Below, piece by piece: positions 16,324 through 24,355 of a stretch of DNA of 64,000 bases; within the stretch, counting starts at the first letter, position 1, and each line of letters opens with the position of its first letter. The DNA comes from Sulfuricurvum sp. (lineage in GTDB: Bacteria; Campylobacterota; Campylobacteria; Campylobacterales; Sulfurimonadaceae), in assembly GCF_023229695.1 (NCBI RefSeq), contig NZ_JALNYS010000017.1, forward strand, positions 6,754-70,753, in the 5' to 3' direction. Both the position numbers and the translations under genes were made by a program. The notes below the pieces were generated by a model. It had not been told where the DNA came from, ran no database searches, and saw only the letters and a list, made by a program, of their open reading frames with translations.

Positions 16324-18449
16324 TTAAAGCGATTTTGTATACGATCGTCCGCTTTTTATTTCGGGTAAAAGTGGTCGGAGAGTTTCAACGCGAAGAAAAC
16401 CACACGGTCATCATCGCCAACCATCAGTCATTTTTGGACGGATTAATTTTAGGGCTTTTTCTTCCGATTCAACCGGTATTTGTTGTCAATACCGAAATCG
16501 CTAAACGCCCGCTTGTCCGGATGTTCCTGTCACTCGGCGAATATCTCGTTGTCGATCCTGCTAATCCGATGGCTATCAAGCAGATCATTCGACTCGTCGA
16601 GAGCGGACGCCCGGTCGTTATCTTCCCGGAAGGGCGGATCACAACGACGGGGAGTTTGATGAAAATCTATGAGGGTTCGGCGTTCGTTACCCTTAAAACC
16701 GCAGCGACGATCCATCCGATCATCATCGAGGGGGCGACGTTCAGTACACTGTCGCGTATGGGAAACGATCATCCGACCCGATGGTTTCCTCAGATTACCC
16801 TCACCTACTGTACGCCGACAAAACTGACCATAACAGAGGGGGGAACCGCTCATCAAAGACGTACCAAATCGGGTGAGGCGATGCGGACACTGCTGCAAAA
16901 ATGTCTTTTCGAATCCCGTCGGCCAAGTACGTTGCACGGGACATTTTTTGATGCCGTTGATAGGTATGGGAGTTCTCGTAAAATCGTCGAAGACACAAAG
17001 CAGATCGAATACACCTATCGCCAGCTTCTTACGATGACGCTGGGGATGGGGCGATTGATGGGGCATCACAGTGTATCCGGTGAAACGGTCGGAGTTTTGA
17101 TGCCGACAGCGGTTCCGACATTGGCACTGATTCTGGGCCTTAGCTCTCAGGGACGTGTTCCTGCGATGCTCAATTTTACTGCCGGAGTGGACGGATTGCA
17201 AAGTGCGTGTGAGGGGGCCGTGATCAAAACCATCGTTACCTCAAAAGCGTTTGTGGAACAAGCCAAACTCGAGCCCAAATTGAGTGCATTAGACGGTGTA
17301 AGCATCCTCTATCTCGAAGATATCAAAGAGGAGATGACACTGTCCAATAAACTCTGGCTGATGGGGTACGCGCGCTATTTCCCGCGAGCCGTAAGTGTTC
17401 AATCCGATCCGGCGTCGCCTGCCGTTGTCCTCTTTACCTCCGGGTCTGAGGGGAAACCCAAAGGGGTCGTTCTCTCGCATAACGCGATTTTGGCAAACAT
17501 CGCCCAAATCCGTGCCATCGTCGATTTCTCCACCGAAGATAAGGTGCTTAATGCACTGCCGATTTTCCACTCTTTTGGACTCACGGCGGGAACACTGCTC
17601 CCCATTTTGGGCGGGATACGTCTTTTCTTGTACCCGTCGCCTCTGCATTATCGGGTTATCCCTGAGATCGCGTATGACCGATCGTGTACGATCTTGTTCG
17701 GGACGGGGACATTTTTAAACAATTACGGCAAACATGCCCATCCGTACGATTTCTATCGTTTGCGCTATGTTGTGGCAGGGGCAGAAAAACTCTCCGAAAG
17801 CGTGCGTGATTTGTGGTTTGAGAAATTTGGAATACGGATTTTCGAAGGGTACGGAGCGACCGAAACGGCTCCCGTCATCGCGGTCAATACCCCTATGTCC
17901 TACCGAAGCGGTAGTGTCGGGCAGGTATTGCCGGGGATCGAGACGAAAGTAATCCCTGTTCCGGGGATCGATGCGGGGGGGATTTTGCACGTCAAAGGTG
18001 CCAATGTTATGAACGGCTATCTGCGCTCCGAGCGTCCCGGTTTCCTCGAAAAACCTACTTCCGATGCGGGTGAGGGATGGTACGACACGGGCGATATCGT
18101 CACCATCGATGAGGAGGGCTTTATCCGTATTTCAGGACGGGTAAAACGGTTTGCCAAGATTGCGGGGGAGATGATCTCCCTCGAATCGGTCGAGAAACTC
18201 GCCCTTACGGCTTCGCCGAGCCATTTTCACGCGACGTCGTCCCAAAGTGATGAGTCCAGAGGGGAAGCACTCGTCCTCTTTACCACCGACAGAGAGCTTA
18301 AACGCGATACCCTCCAACAAGCAGCGCGCGCCGGAGGATACCCTGAGATCGCCGTCCCGCGCAAAATCGTTTACGTCGATGCTATCCCTGTTCTCGGTAC
18401 CGGTAAAACCGATTACGTCACCCTCAAATCGATGGCGGCGGACGTATGA
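16320..18449 (+). CDS. aas: bifunctional acyltransferase / acyl-ACP synthetase (Aas-like)
   Basis: A 709-residue fusion close in length to E. coli Aas. The N-terminal domain (to about residue 190) is a PlsC-type acyltransferase with NHQSFLD (HX4D) and FPEGR. The rest is an adenylate-forming enzyme with VLFTSGSEGKPKGV (P-loop), GYGATE and WYDTGDI. Aas re-acylates lysophospholipids at the membrane using ACP-bound fatty acids. The start at 16320 overlaps the ArsR stop (ATGA); the next gene is an LplT-like transporter, the known partner of Aas. Confidence 0.9.
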   Translation: MIKAILYTIVRFLFRVKVVGEFQREENHTVIIANHQSFLDGLILGLFLPIQPVFVVNTEIAKRPLVRMFLSLGEYLVVDPANPMAIKQIIRLVESGRPVVIFPEGRITTTGSLMKIYEGSAFVTLKTAATIHPIIIEGATFSTLSRMGNDHPTRWFPQITLTYCTPTKLTITEGGTAHQRRTKSGEAMRTLLQKCLFESRRPSTLHGTFFDAVDRYGSSRKIVEDTKQIEYTYRQLLTMTLGMGRLMGHHSVSGETVGVLMPTAVPTLALILGLSSQGRVPAMLNFTAGVDGLQSACEGAVIKTIVTSKAFVEQAKLEPKLSALDGVSILYLEDIKEEMTLSNKLWLMGYARYFPRAVSVQSDPASPAVVLFTSGSEGKPKGVVLSHNAILANIAQIRAIVDFSTEDKVLNALPIFHSFGLTAGTLLPILGGIRLFLYPSPLHYRVIPEIAYDRSCTILFGTGTFLNNYGKHAHPYDFYRLRYVVAGAEKLSESVRDLWFEKFGIRIFEGYGATETAPVIAVNTPMSYRSGSVGQVLPGIETKVIPVPGIDAGGILHVKGANVMNGYLRSERPGFLEKPTSDAGEGWYDTGDIVTIDEEGFIRISGRVKRFAKIAGEMISLESVEKLALTASPSHFHATSSQSDESRGEALVLFTTDRELKRDTLQQAARAGGYPEIAVPRKIVYVDAIPVLGTGKTDYVTLKSMAADV

Positions 18450-19699
18450 GCACGCCGTTTTATCTCTTTCGCACAAGCCGCTTTGCCCCCCTTTTCGGTA
18501 CCCAGTTTTTAGGGGCGTTTAACGATAACCTCTATAAAAATACCCTCGCGGTACTTCTCACGTTTCAAGCCGCCGAGTGGACATCGATATCCTCAGCTCT
18601 CCTCGCTCCGCTGATCGGAGCGGTCTTTATCGCCCCGTTTTTTCTCTTTTCAGGATTATCCGGAGAGATTGCCGATCGACTCGATAAAGCGCGTCTTGCA
18701 CGGATCGTCAAAGTATGGGAGATCATAATGATGATCGTCGCCGTGGCGGGATTTGCCACCCACTCTTTTACGACACTGCTCTTGGTCGTATTCGGGATGG
18801 GGATGCACTCGACCCTCTTTGGTCCCATCAAATACTCCATCATTCCCCAACATATGAGGGAAAATGAGCTAATCGGGGCGAATGCGCTCATCGAGTCGGG
18901 GACGTTCGGGGCGATATTACTGGGGACGATTGCGGGGGGAGCGCTCGCCGCAATCCCTGAGGGTGGAGTGATCGCTTCATCGTGTGCATTGATTGTTGCC
19001 GTGGTTGGCTATTTCTTTAGCCGCTATATCCCCTCTGCACCGCCTCCGCACCGCGAAGAACCGTTTCGGATAGGGTTTTGGAAACACACTTCGGATGCAC
19101 TTTCGCTGGCATATCGAGATCGTCTCGTCTTTTTAGGCATTTTGGCAATCTCGTGGTTTTGGCTCTATGGGGCGTTGCTCCTTTCGCAGTTCCCCTCATT
19201 GGTGAAAGATCTTTTGATGGGGAGTGAGGAGACGGTGACGCTGATCCTCGCCCTCTTTACTCTGGGGATCGGTGTCGGATCGGCATTGTGTGAACGACTC
19301 AGTCACCATCATGTCCGCTACGGTATTGTCGTTGCCGGAGGGATCGGGATGGCGGTTGCAGGGATTGATTTTGCATGGGGGATCGGAACGTTTGAACCCT
19401 CCGGTGCATTGTCGCAGAATTTCCATTTTTGGCGGATTGTTGCCGATGTGACACTGCTGGGAATCTTCGGCGGGCTTTACAGCGTTCCGCTTTATGCGCT
19501 GGTTCAGGAGCGTAGCGCACCTGAAGCGAGATCACGGATCATCGCCGCAAATAACATTCTAAACGCACTCTTTATGGTTCTGGGAGCCGTGACGATGATC
19601 GCTATCCTCTCCTTGGGTTATGCTATTGCATGGTTGTTTGGAATGGTCGCGTTGGGGACGGCTGTAGTGGGGTATATTATTTATCGTGTTCGATGTTAA
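18446..19699 (+). CDS. lplT: LplT-like lysophospholipid transporter (MFS)
   Basis: A 417-residue major-facilitator protein with about 12 hydrophobic helices. The opening (FRTSRFAPLFGTQFLGAFNDNLYKN) is characteristic of the LplT branch. LplT flips lysophospholipids into the inner leaflet, where Aas re-acylates them. The gene overlaps aas by 4 nt, which supports the paired function. Confidence 0.88.
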   Translation: MSTPFYLFRTSRFAPLFGTQFLGAFNDNLYKNTLAVLLTFQAAEWTSISSALLAPLIGAVFIAPFFLFSGLSGEIADRLDKARLARIVKVWEIIMMIVAVAGFATHSFTTLLLVVFGMGMHSTLFGPIKYSIIPQHMRENELIGANALIESGTFGAILLGTIAGGALAAIPEGGVIASSCALIVAVVGYFFSRYIPSAPPPHREEPFRIGFWKHTSDALSLAYRDRLVFLGILAISWFWLYGALLLSQFPSLVKDLLMGSEETVTLILALFTLGIGVGSALCERLSHHHVRYGIVVAGGIGMAVAGIDFAWGIGTFEPSGALSQNFHFWRIVADVTLLGIFGGLYSVPLYALVQERSAPEARSRIIAANNILNALFMVLGAVTMIAILSLGYAIAWLFGMVALGTAVVGYIIYRVRC

Positions 19700-19823
19700 G
19701 TCTGAATATTAGATAGCGGATCTTGTGCATTTTTTTTTGAAAAAGGGGTAAAAAAGAAGAAGGGGCAGAAGTTTATTGAACCCTGATCGGGATCGAAGAG
19801 AAGTATCGTTAAGCTTTCTCTTG

Positions 19824-19832
19824 TGTTATAAT
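19824..19832 (+). promoter_or_regulatory. extended -10 promoter of the nucleotidyltransferase gene
   Basis: TGTTATAAT contains TATAAT with an upstream TGn extension, 33 nt before the ATG at 19865. No clear -35 box is seen, as expected for extended -10 promoters. The next gene starts after GGGGAAAAA. Confidence 0.5.
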
Positions 19833-19864
19833 TACCCAACAATGCAACATAAAATGGGGAAAAA

Positions 19865-20182
19865 ATGACCGCTGATTTAGAATCAAAACTCCGGCAGCTG
19901 CAATCGCGTTTTGGTGCAGAAGGGTTTGTTATTATCGGAGTCAGCGGCAGTTATGCGCGAGGTGAAGAGACGGACAAGAGCGATTTGGATTTGCTCTATG
20001 AAATCCCCAATCCTGCCGAATTCGCCGAACGTAACGGTGGTTTCGGTTCCTTTAGCAAAATCATGGAGATCAAGCGTGAAATCGAAAAAGAGATTTCTCT
20101 CCCCGTCGATTTAATCTCCCTCACCTCTTTAAATGAGATAGGTCAAAAATATATTTTGAAAGATTTAAAACGTGTCAGCTGA
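19865..20182 (+). CDS. MntA-like minimal nucleotidyltransferase
   Basis: A 105-residue nucleotidyltransferase with the motif GVSGSYARGEETDKSDLDLL (GSx10DxD), and a third acidic residue in LPVDLISL. Such proteins pair with HepT. In known HepT/MntA systems the MntA partner AMPylates and neutralises the HepT RNase. Here the partner frame is cut after about 24 residues (next feature), so this protein is an orphan unless another HepT exists elsewhere. Confidence 0.8.
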   Translation: MTADLESKLRQLQSRFGAEGFVIIGVSGSYARGEETDKSDLDLLYEIPNPAEFAERNGGFGSFSKIMEIKREIEKEISLPVDLISLTSLNEIGQKYILKDLKRVS

Positions 20183-20246
20183 TTCCATCCGCGCAAAAGC
20201 GGAATTTATCCTCAAAATGCTAGGAAGGATGAAAGTTAATATTTAA
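20172..20246 (+). pseudogene. truncated HepT-like toxin remnant
   Basis: A frame opening at GTG 20172, overlapping the end of the nucleotidyltransferase gene, encodes VSADSIRAKAEFILKMLGRM and stops after 24 residues. The sequence and overlap are like the first helix of HepT (DUF86) proteins, normally about 110-140 residues. No continuation was recognised in the next 120 bases. It appears to be a decayed toxin partner. Confidence 0.5.
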
Positions 20247-20370
20247 CGCCTAACCCGTATAAATTTTACGGTCCGTATACGCCGACGAAGAAGCGAATTT
20301 TATCTATTGACTTGTAAAATATTTTTATATATAATTGGTCCTGAATTAAATGGGACCGGGATCCCAAGCT

Positions 20371-20925
20371 CTACTTTTCTGAAAGGATAAGTTCACCCAT
20401 AGAGGTTTCCGTAGATTTATCTACCGGAGAGTTTGCCCCTGTTCCCGATTCAGCTTCTATTTTATACACACTCAATACATTATCATGGTTTACATCTTTG
20501 AAAAGCAATAGCTTGTATTTTTCTACATTTCCGTCTACATGTTTATCATAGATATATCCATACTTATTTTGATTTTCACTAAATGTGAGATTCTTTTTTA
20601 AAAATCGCTCAATACTTATAATATCCATCGCTGACACTTTGCCATCGCAATCATCACAATAGTGTCTCATCAAGATATGTTTTAATCCAAATTTTCGATT
20701 CCCTATATGAAATATAATGCTAATATCATTTACAGTGATGATAGCAGACTGGGCTGATCCTGAGATCATTTTATAGATCGCTTTTTGGTTATTAGATAGG
20801 GGTTTGGCTTTCTTTTTTTGGTATGCCTCTATACTTGATATCTCTTTTCTAAGCTTGGATAGTCTTTCAAGATAAATACGGCTAAACTCTTCGTTACTTA
20901 ATGCTAGGATATCATCTTGACTCAC
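20371..20925 (-). CDS. putative BECR-fold nuclease (phage/toxin-type) protein
   Basis: A 184-residue protein with GTG start at 20925. The central stretch (FGLKHILMRH then a CDDC pair, and YGYIYDKHVDGNVEKYKLLLFKDVNHDNVLSVYKI) resembles Barnase-EndoU-ColicinE5-RelE-like (BECR) nuclease modules found in phage structural proteins and polymorphic toxins, which share the pattern GxxHIL.RH. This is pattern recognition only. AT-rich composition, unlike its neighbours, suggests acquisition. A 34-residue frame overlaps its start. Confidence 0.45.
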   Translation of the reverse strand: MSQDDILALSNEEFSRIYLERLSKLRKEISSIEAYQKKKAKPLSNNQKAIYKMISGSAQSAIITVNDISIIFHIGNRKFGLKHILMRHYCDDCDGKVSAMDIISIERFLKKNLTFSENQNKYGYIYDKHVDGNVEKYKLLLFKDVNHDNVLSVYKIEAESGTGANSPVDKSTETSMGELILSEK

Positions 20926-21016
20926 TATATTTTCTCATCATATTTAATGTATTGTTTCTTTGCGGTAAAGAATCCTGTGAACTTAATGCTTCAATAATTT
21001 CATTCAAAAGTTTCAC
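20912..21016 (-). CDS. possible 34-residue leader or partner peptide
   Basis: GTG 21016 follows GGAG at good spacing and opens a 34-codon frame (VKLLNEIIEALSSQDSLPQ ...) that ends 14 nt inside the putative nuclease gene. It may be a small immunity or leader peptide, or the remnant of a larger upstream gene. Only the ribosome site and coupling support it. Confidence 0.3.
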   Translation of the reverse strand: MKLLNEIIEALSSQDSLPQRNNTLNMMRKYSESR

Positions 21017-21033
21017 ATGAGCTCCAATGTTAA

Positions 21034-21201
21034 AAGTTTATAGATTTTAGCGAAATTTATGATGTATATACAAATCATGAACTAGCTGATTTTGATATGA
21101 CTTTAGGGCAGTTCAGTAAAGACAAATTTTACACTGTATTCTATGATTCACTAGTAGAATCGAAAAATTACTCACTGACCTTACGCACATTATTGATTTA
21201 A
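21034..21201 (+). pseudogene. gene remnant running into a repeat element
   Basis: An open frame without a start codon (KFIDFSEIYDVYTNHELADF ... SLVESKNYSLTLRTLLI) begins after a stop at 21031 and ends inside repeat copy K; its last seven codons come from the repeat. AT-rich and without a recognisable family. It looks like a fragment of a gene truncated at both ends, the 3' end by the repeat. Confidence 0.35.
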
Positions 21202-21325
21202 GCCATTCAAAGTTGCCTTTGGCTCCGTCATTCCCGACCTGATCGGGAATCCAGCTCTCTTATGGGGATGGATCCCCGGGTCAAGCCCGAGGATGACGGA
21301 AAACAAATCCAGTGCGTAACATCAG
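21175..21325 (+). repeat. CTGACC/CATCAG hairpin repeat, diverged copy K
   Basis: Starts with CTGACCTTACGCAC (21175) and ends with GTGCGTAACATCAG (to 21325), the same ends as the main repeat family. The interior is replaced by a copy of the second palindromic family (21226-21299). The rest of this 450-bp gap (21326-21465) shows nothing recognisable. Confidence 0.6.
21226..21299. repeat. REP-like palindromic repeat (second family), copy 2
   Basis: GTCATTCCCGA...TCGGGAATCC forms one hairpin and GGATCCCCGGGTCAAGCCCGAGGATGAC forms a second. The same combination occurs at 8258-8336 and 42534-42636. Nested inside repeat copy K. Confidence 0.65.
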
Positions 21326-21465
21326 TTACTCAGTGATTCAAGTTTATGGGAATGGTGAAAAACTGTCTTAGGGGTATTGTTCATAAATATATATAACAAA
21401 AGCGTTCAGGTTATACTTTTTATAATAACTTTTTCTATTGGAGAAGTAGTGCTAAGAGAAATCTC

Positions 21466-22734
21466 TTAGCTTATAGTTGCAGGATCAGTAATATATCCCG
21501 TGATCGCTGAAGCAGCTGCTACGGCAGAGTTTGCCAAATAGACTTTTGAACTGCGTGAACCCATCCGTCCGACGAAGTTGCGGTTTGTGGTAGCGACGGC
21601 GACTTCATTATCCCCTAAAATCCCCATATATCCACCCAAACATGCACCGCACGTCGGGTTAGAGACAACACCGCCCGCATCGATGATGATGTCGATGTAG
21701 CCGAGTTTTGTCGCTTCGCGAACGATCCGCTGGGTTCCCGGGGTGACGATGAGGCGCACATCCGGATGGACCCGTTTGCCTTTGAGGATTTCAGCGGCGA
21801 TTTTAAGGTCGCTGAGGCGGCCGTTGGTGCAGCTTCCGATAAATGCCTGATCGATTTTGATGTTGTCACTGACTGCTTGAGTAATGCTGTGGCCGTTGGA
21901 CGGCAAGAACGGATAGGCGATAACCGGCTCAAGGGCAGCCACGTCGATCTCAAGGATCTGAACGTAGGTCGCATCCTCATCTGAGGTGTGGATTTTCGGT
22001 TCACGTGCCAAAGGCTTATCGGCGAGGAATTCGGCGGTGATCTCATCGTATGCGACGATCCCGCTTTTGGCACCCGCTTCGATCGCCATGTTGCACATAC
22101 TGAAACGGTCATCCATGCTGAGGTAGGGGATCGTGCTTCCGGTAAATTCGAGGGTGCGGTAGAGGGCGCCGTCGACGCCGATCATGCGGATAATTTCCAA
22201 GATAATATCTTTACCTGTCGTGTAGGTGCCCGGTTTGCCGCTCAGAACGACTTTGATACTCTCGGGAACTTTGAACCAGTTGCCTCCGGTGATCATTGCA
22301 AACGCCAGATCGGTCGAACCCATCCCTGTAGAGAATGCTCCCAATGCACCGTGGGTACAGGTATGCGAATCGGCACCGATGATGACGTCGCCCGGAACAA
22401 CCAACCCTTTTTCGGGAAGCAAGGCGTGTTCAATCCCCATCTCTTTTTCGTCGAAAAAGTTTTTCATCGCGTGCTTTTTGGCGAAATCGCGGCTGATACG
22501 GGCTTGGTTTGCCGATGCGATATCTTTGGCCGGGATGAAGTGATCGAGGACGATTGAGAAGCCGTCCGGATTGGCCAGTTTGGTTGCGCCGGAGTCTTCG
22601 AACGCTTTGATCGAGATCGGGGTGGTAATGTCGTTACCGATAACCATGTCAATGGATGAGCGGACGATTTCGCCGGCATAAACGGGTTTTCCAACGTGTT
22701 CGGAGAATATTTTTTCAGTAATAGTTTGTCCCAT
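21466..22734 (-). CDS. leuC: 3-isopropylmalate dehydratase large subunit
   Basis: A 422-residue aconitase-family protein. Cluster cysteines are visible in GSCTNGR and NPTCGACLGG; the GADSHTCTHGALGAFSTGMGSTD block is typical of LeuC. It isomerises 2- to 3-isopropylmalate in leucine synthesis together with LeuD. The length fits the shorter (about 420-residue) subtype, which also contains homoaconitase-like enzymes. leuD is not adjacent in this window. Confidence 0.93.
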   Translation of the reverse strand: MGQTITEKIFSEHVGKPVYAGEIVRSSIDMVIGNDITTPISIKAFEDSGATKLANPDGFSIVLDHFIPAKDIASANQARISRDFAKKHAMKNFFDEKEMGIEHALLPEKGLVVPGDVIIGADSHTCTHGALGAFSTGMGSTDLAFAMITGGNWFKVPESIKVVLSGKPGTYTTGKDIILEIIRMIGVDGALYRTLEFTGSTIPYLSMDDRFSMCNMAIEAGAKSGIVAYDEITAEFLADKPLAREPKIHTSDEDATYVQILEIDVAALEPVIAYPFLPSNGHSITQAVSDNIKIDQAFIGSCTNGRLSDLKIAAEILKGKRVHPDVRLIVTPGTQRIVREATKLGYIDIIIDAGGVVSNPTCGACLGGYMGILGDNEVAVATTNRNFVGRMGSRSSKVYLANSAVAAASAITGYITDPATIS

Positions 22735-22832
22735 AAGCGATGCCTTGTAGTCAAATAGTGACGCGAATTATACCACGTCTGGATGAGCGGTTCTTTAAGG
22801 CGGAGGGGCGGCATTGCGATTTTCTTTGCAGA

Positions 22833-23567
22833 TTAGTTTAGCCGAAACTCCAAAACCAGATCGATCTGTGTCGGAAGGGTTTCGGACAGTACCTCGGGGA
22901 TGGCGATCCCCGAAGCGGAGGCCACGGCCGTTTTTGCCGCTTCATGAAAAATTGCTTCCCCCTGACGGATGTCGATATCGTGAATGGTTCCGCTGTTTTC
23001 GAGGACGAAGCGGATAGTGACGTCCCCCTCCATCCCCCGGCGTCGTGCGGCGGCGGGATAGCGGAGCTGATGTTGGATTTTACCCCGCAATGCGGCAAAA
23101 AAGCTTTTTTTCGCCGTGTTCACGTCAGGTTTGGCTTTTTTCTCGACCGTCGGGGCGGGGGCCGATTCACTCACGGGAGGGGAGACGCTTTTGGACACAA
23201 CCGGATGTGCTTCTACGGCTTGCGTGGAGGGTGCTGCCGTAGGAACCGATGGGGCTGTGGTCGGAACAATTTGGGTAAGGGGTGCTGAAACCGGGGCCTC
23301 CTTGCGCAAAGCACGATCCGGCTGCACTACGGGGGTGAGCGGAGCGATGCGGGGCTGGGGCGGTAGGATGGCCGGTTTTGATATCTGCTTGGGGGCGGGG
23401 GCGATTTCGGCGGAGGGGTTGCTCAGCGATACGAGGTTCATCGTTTTCAGCGGGATGGCGATCGGTTCGTGTAGGGGTCGGGTCTGGGTGACGATCCCCA
23501 TGGCCAGGATCGCCATCAGAGTATGCAAGGAGAGGGAGAGGGTAAAGGCTTTGGTTCGGGTATTCAT
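22833..23567 (-). CDS. tonB: TonB energy transducer
   Basis: A 244-residue protein with one N-terminal membrane helix (LSLSLHTLMAILAMGIVT), a long proline/alanine-rich periplasmic spacer (residues about 50-150) and a C-terminal TonB domain (QLRYPAAARRRGMEGDVTIRFVLENSGTI). ATG 23567 is preferred over ATG 23579 because it overlaps the upstream stop (ATGA). TonB links the proton-driven ExbB/ExbD motor to outer-membrane receptors; three receptors lie within 20 kb. The gene is divergent from the first receptor. Confidence 0.9.
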   Translation of the reverse strand: MNTRTKAFTLSLSLHTLMAILAMGIVTQTRPLHEPIAIPLKTMNLVSLSNPSAEIAPAPKQISKPAILPPQPRIAPLTPVVQPDRALRKEAPVSAPLTQIVPTTAPSVPTAAPSTQAVEAHPVVSKSVSPPVSESAPAPTVEKKAKPDVNTAKKSFFAALRGKIQHQLRYPAAARRRGMEGDVTIRFVLENSGTIHDIDIRQGEAIFHEAAKTAVASASGIAIPEVLSETLPTQIDLVLEFRLN

Positions 23568-24214
23568 AGGTGTATCCATCCGTTAAAAATTGCAACTCCG
23601 ACGGCTCCCAATACAATCGGGGCAAGCCGTTCCAAGATACGGCGGTAGCGTTGGAGGTGAAGAAGGCTCTCTTTGAGTATGGCCGTCATGACGACGGAGA
23701 AAAAGAGAAACCACAGCAGTGTTGCCCCCAGACCGAATACGAGGCCATAAAGGAGGGCCCATCCGAGTGAGGGGGTGGCCGCGCTCAGTGCCATCATGGT
23801 CATGACGGGAGCGCAAAGGGACAGGGAGAGGAGGAGCCCCGTCGCAAAGAGGGCGATGTTTCCCTGTACTTTTGGACGTGATGAGGTGGTGCAGCAGCCG
23901 TTGGCGGTGCGCTGAGCGCTCCAGAGCCGGAGGGCCAGAATGAGGGTGACGCTTCCGAGGAGATACCCCATCAAGACGCTGTCTTTGAGGAGAGATTGAA
24001 TCAAGGCGGAGCCGATATAAGCGACCAGTGACAACAGCGTGTACCCGGTGATCCGTCCGGCAGTGATCGGAAGCAAAAGGGCCAGACTCTCCTGCCGCGT
24101 CGAACTGTTGGCCAGCAGAATCGGAGAGAGTAGCGGCATGCAGGAGAGCATGCACGCGGTGGCTCCGTAGGAGAGGGCTACAACGAATAAGGATAGAAGA
24201 GGGAGAAACTCCAT
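23564..24214 (-). CDS. sulfite exporter TauE/SafE-like (UreH/DsbD-type) membrane protein
   Basis: A 216-residue protein with about six membrane helices. The N-terminal ATACMLSCMPLLSP has the two cysteines typical of DsbD/CcdA-like and UreH/SafE-like (PF13386) proteins, and a CC pair lies near residue 108. Relatives act in metal transport (copper, nickel, heavy-metal export) or in reductant transfer. It is coupled to tonB by a 4-nt overlap and shares the divergent regulatory region with receptor 1, which points to a role in metal or cofactor uptake. Confidence 0.75.
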   Translation of the reverse strand: MEFLPLLSLFVVALSYGATACMLSCMPLLSPILLANSSTRQESLALLLPITAGRITGYTLLSLVAYIGSALIQSLLKDSVLMGYLLGSVTLILALRLWSAQRTANGCCTTSSRPKVQGNIALFATGLLLSLSLCAPVMTMMALSAATPSLGWALLYGLVFGLGATLLWFLFFSVVMTAILKESLLHLQRYRRILERLAPIVLGAVGVAIFNGWIHL

Positions 24215-24249
24215 TGTGAAACCAGCTGTCTAATAAAATTATAGATAGA

Positions 24250-24327
24250 AGTATGAAATAAAATTGTTACATTAGTGTTAATTCATTTTATTCAATTAAC
24301 ACTAATGTAACACTCCTTTGAAATAAT
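24250..24327. promoter_or_regulatory. divergent promoter with perfect 19-bp inverted repeat
   Basis: TGTTACATTAGTGTTAATT (24265-24283), a 10-nt loop, and its exact complement (24294-24312) give two oppositely facing copies of TTAACACTAATGTAAC. On the plus strand the copy is followed after exactly 10 nt by AATAAT (24322-24327), a -10 box for the receptor at 24356. On the minus strand the other copy is followed after exactly 10 nt by CATACT (24255-24250) for the safE/tonB operon. The same element with the same spacing occurs at 42157-42188 and 45683-45714. The regulator is unknown; the half-sites do not resemble a Fur box. Confidence 0.75.
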
Positions 24328-24355
24328 GGACATGATTTTTTCATAAGGAGAAAAA

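Noticed and set aside
21988..22557. 189-codon plus-strand frame opposite leuC
   Set aside because: Antisense to conserved LeuC motifs; no domain and no ribosome site.
24265..24312. Inverted repeat as a Fur box for the receptor
   Set aside because: The arms (GTTACATTAGTGTTAATT) do not match GATAAT-type Fur half-sites, and the same half-site precedes a cytochrome operon.
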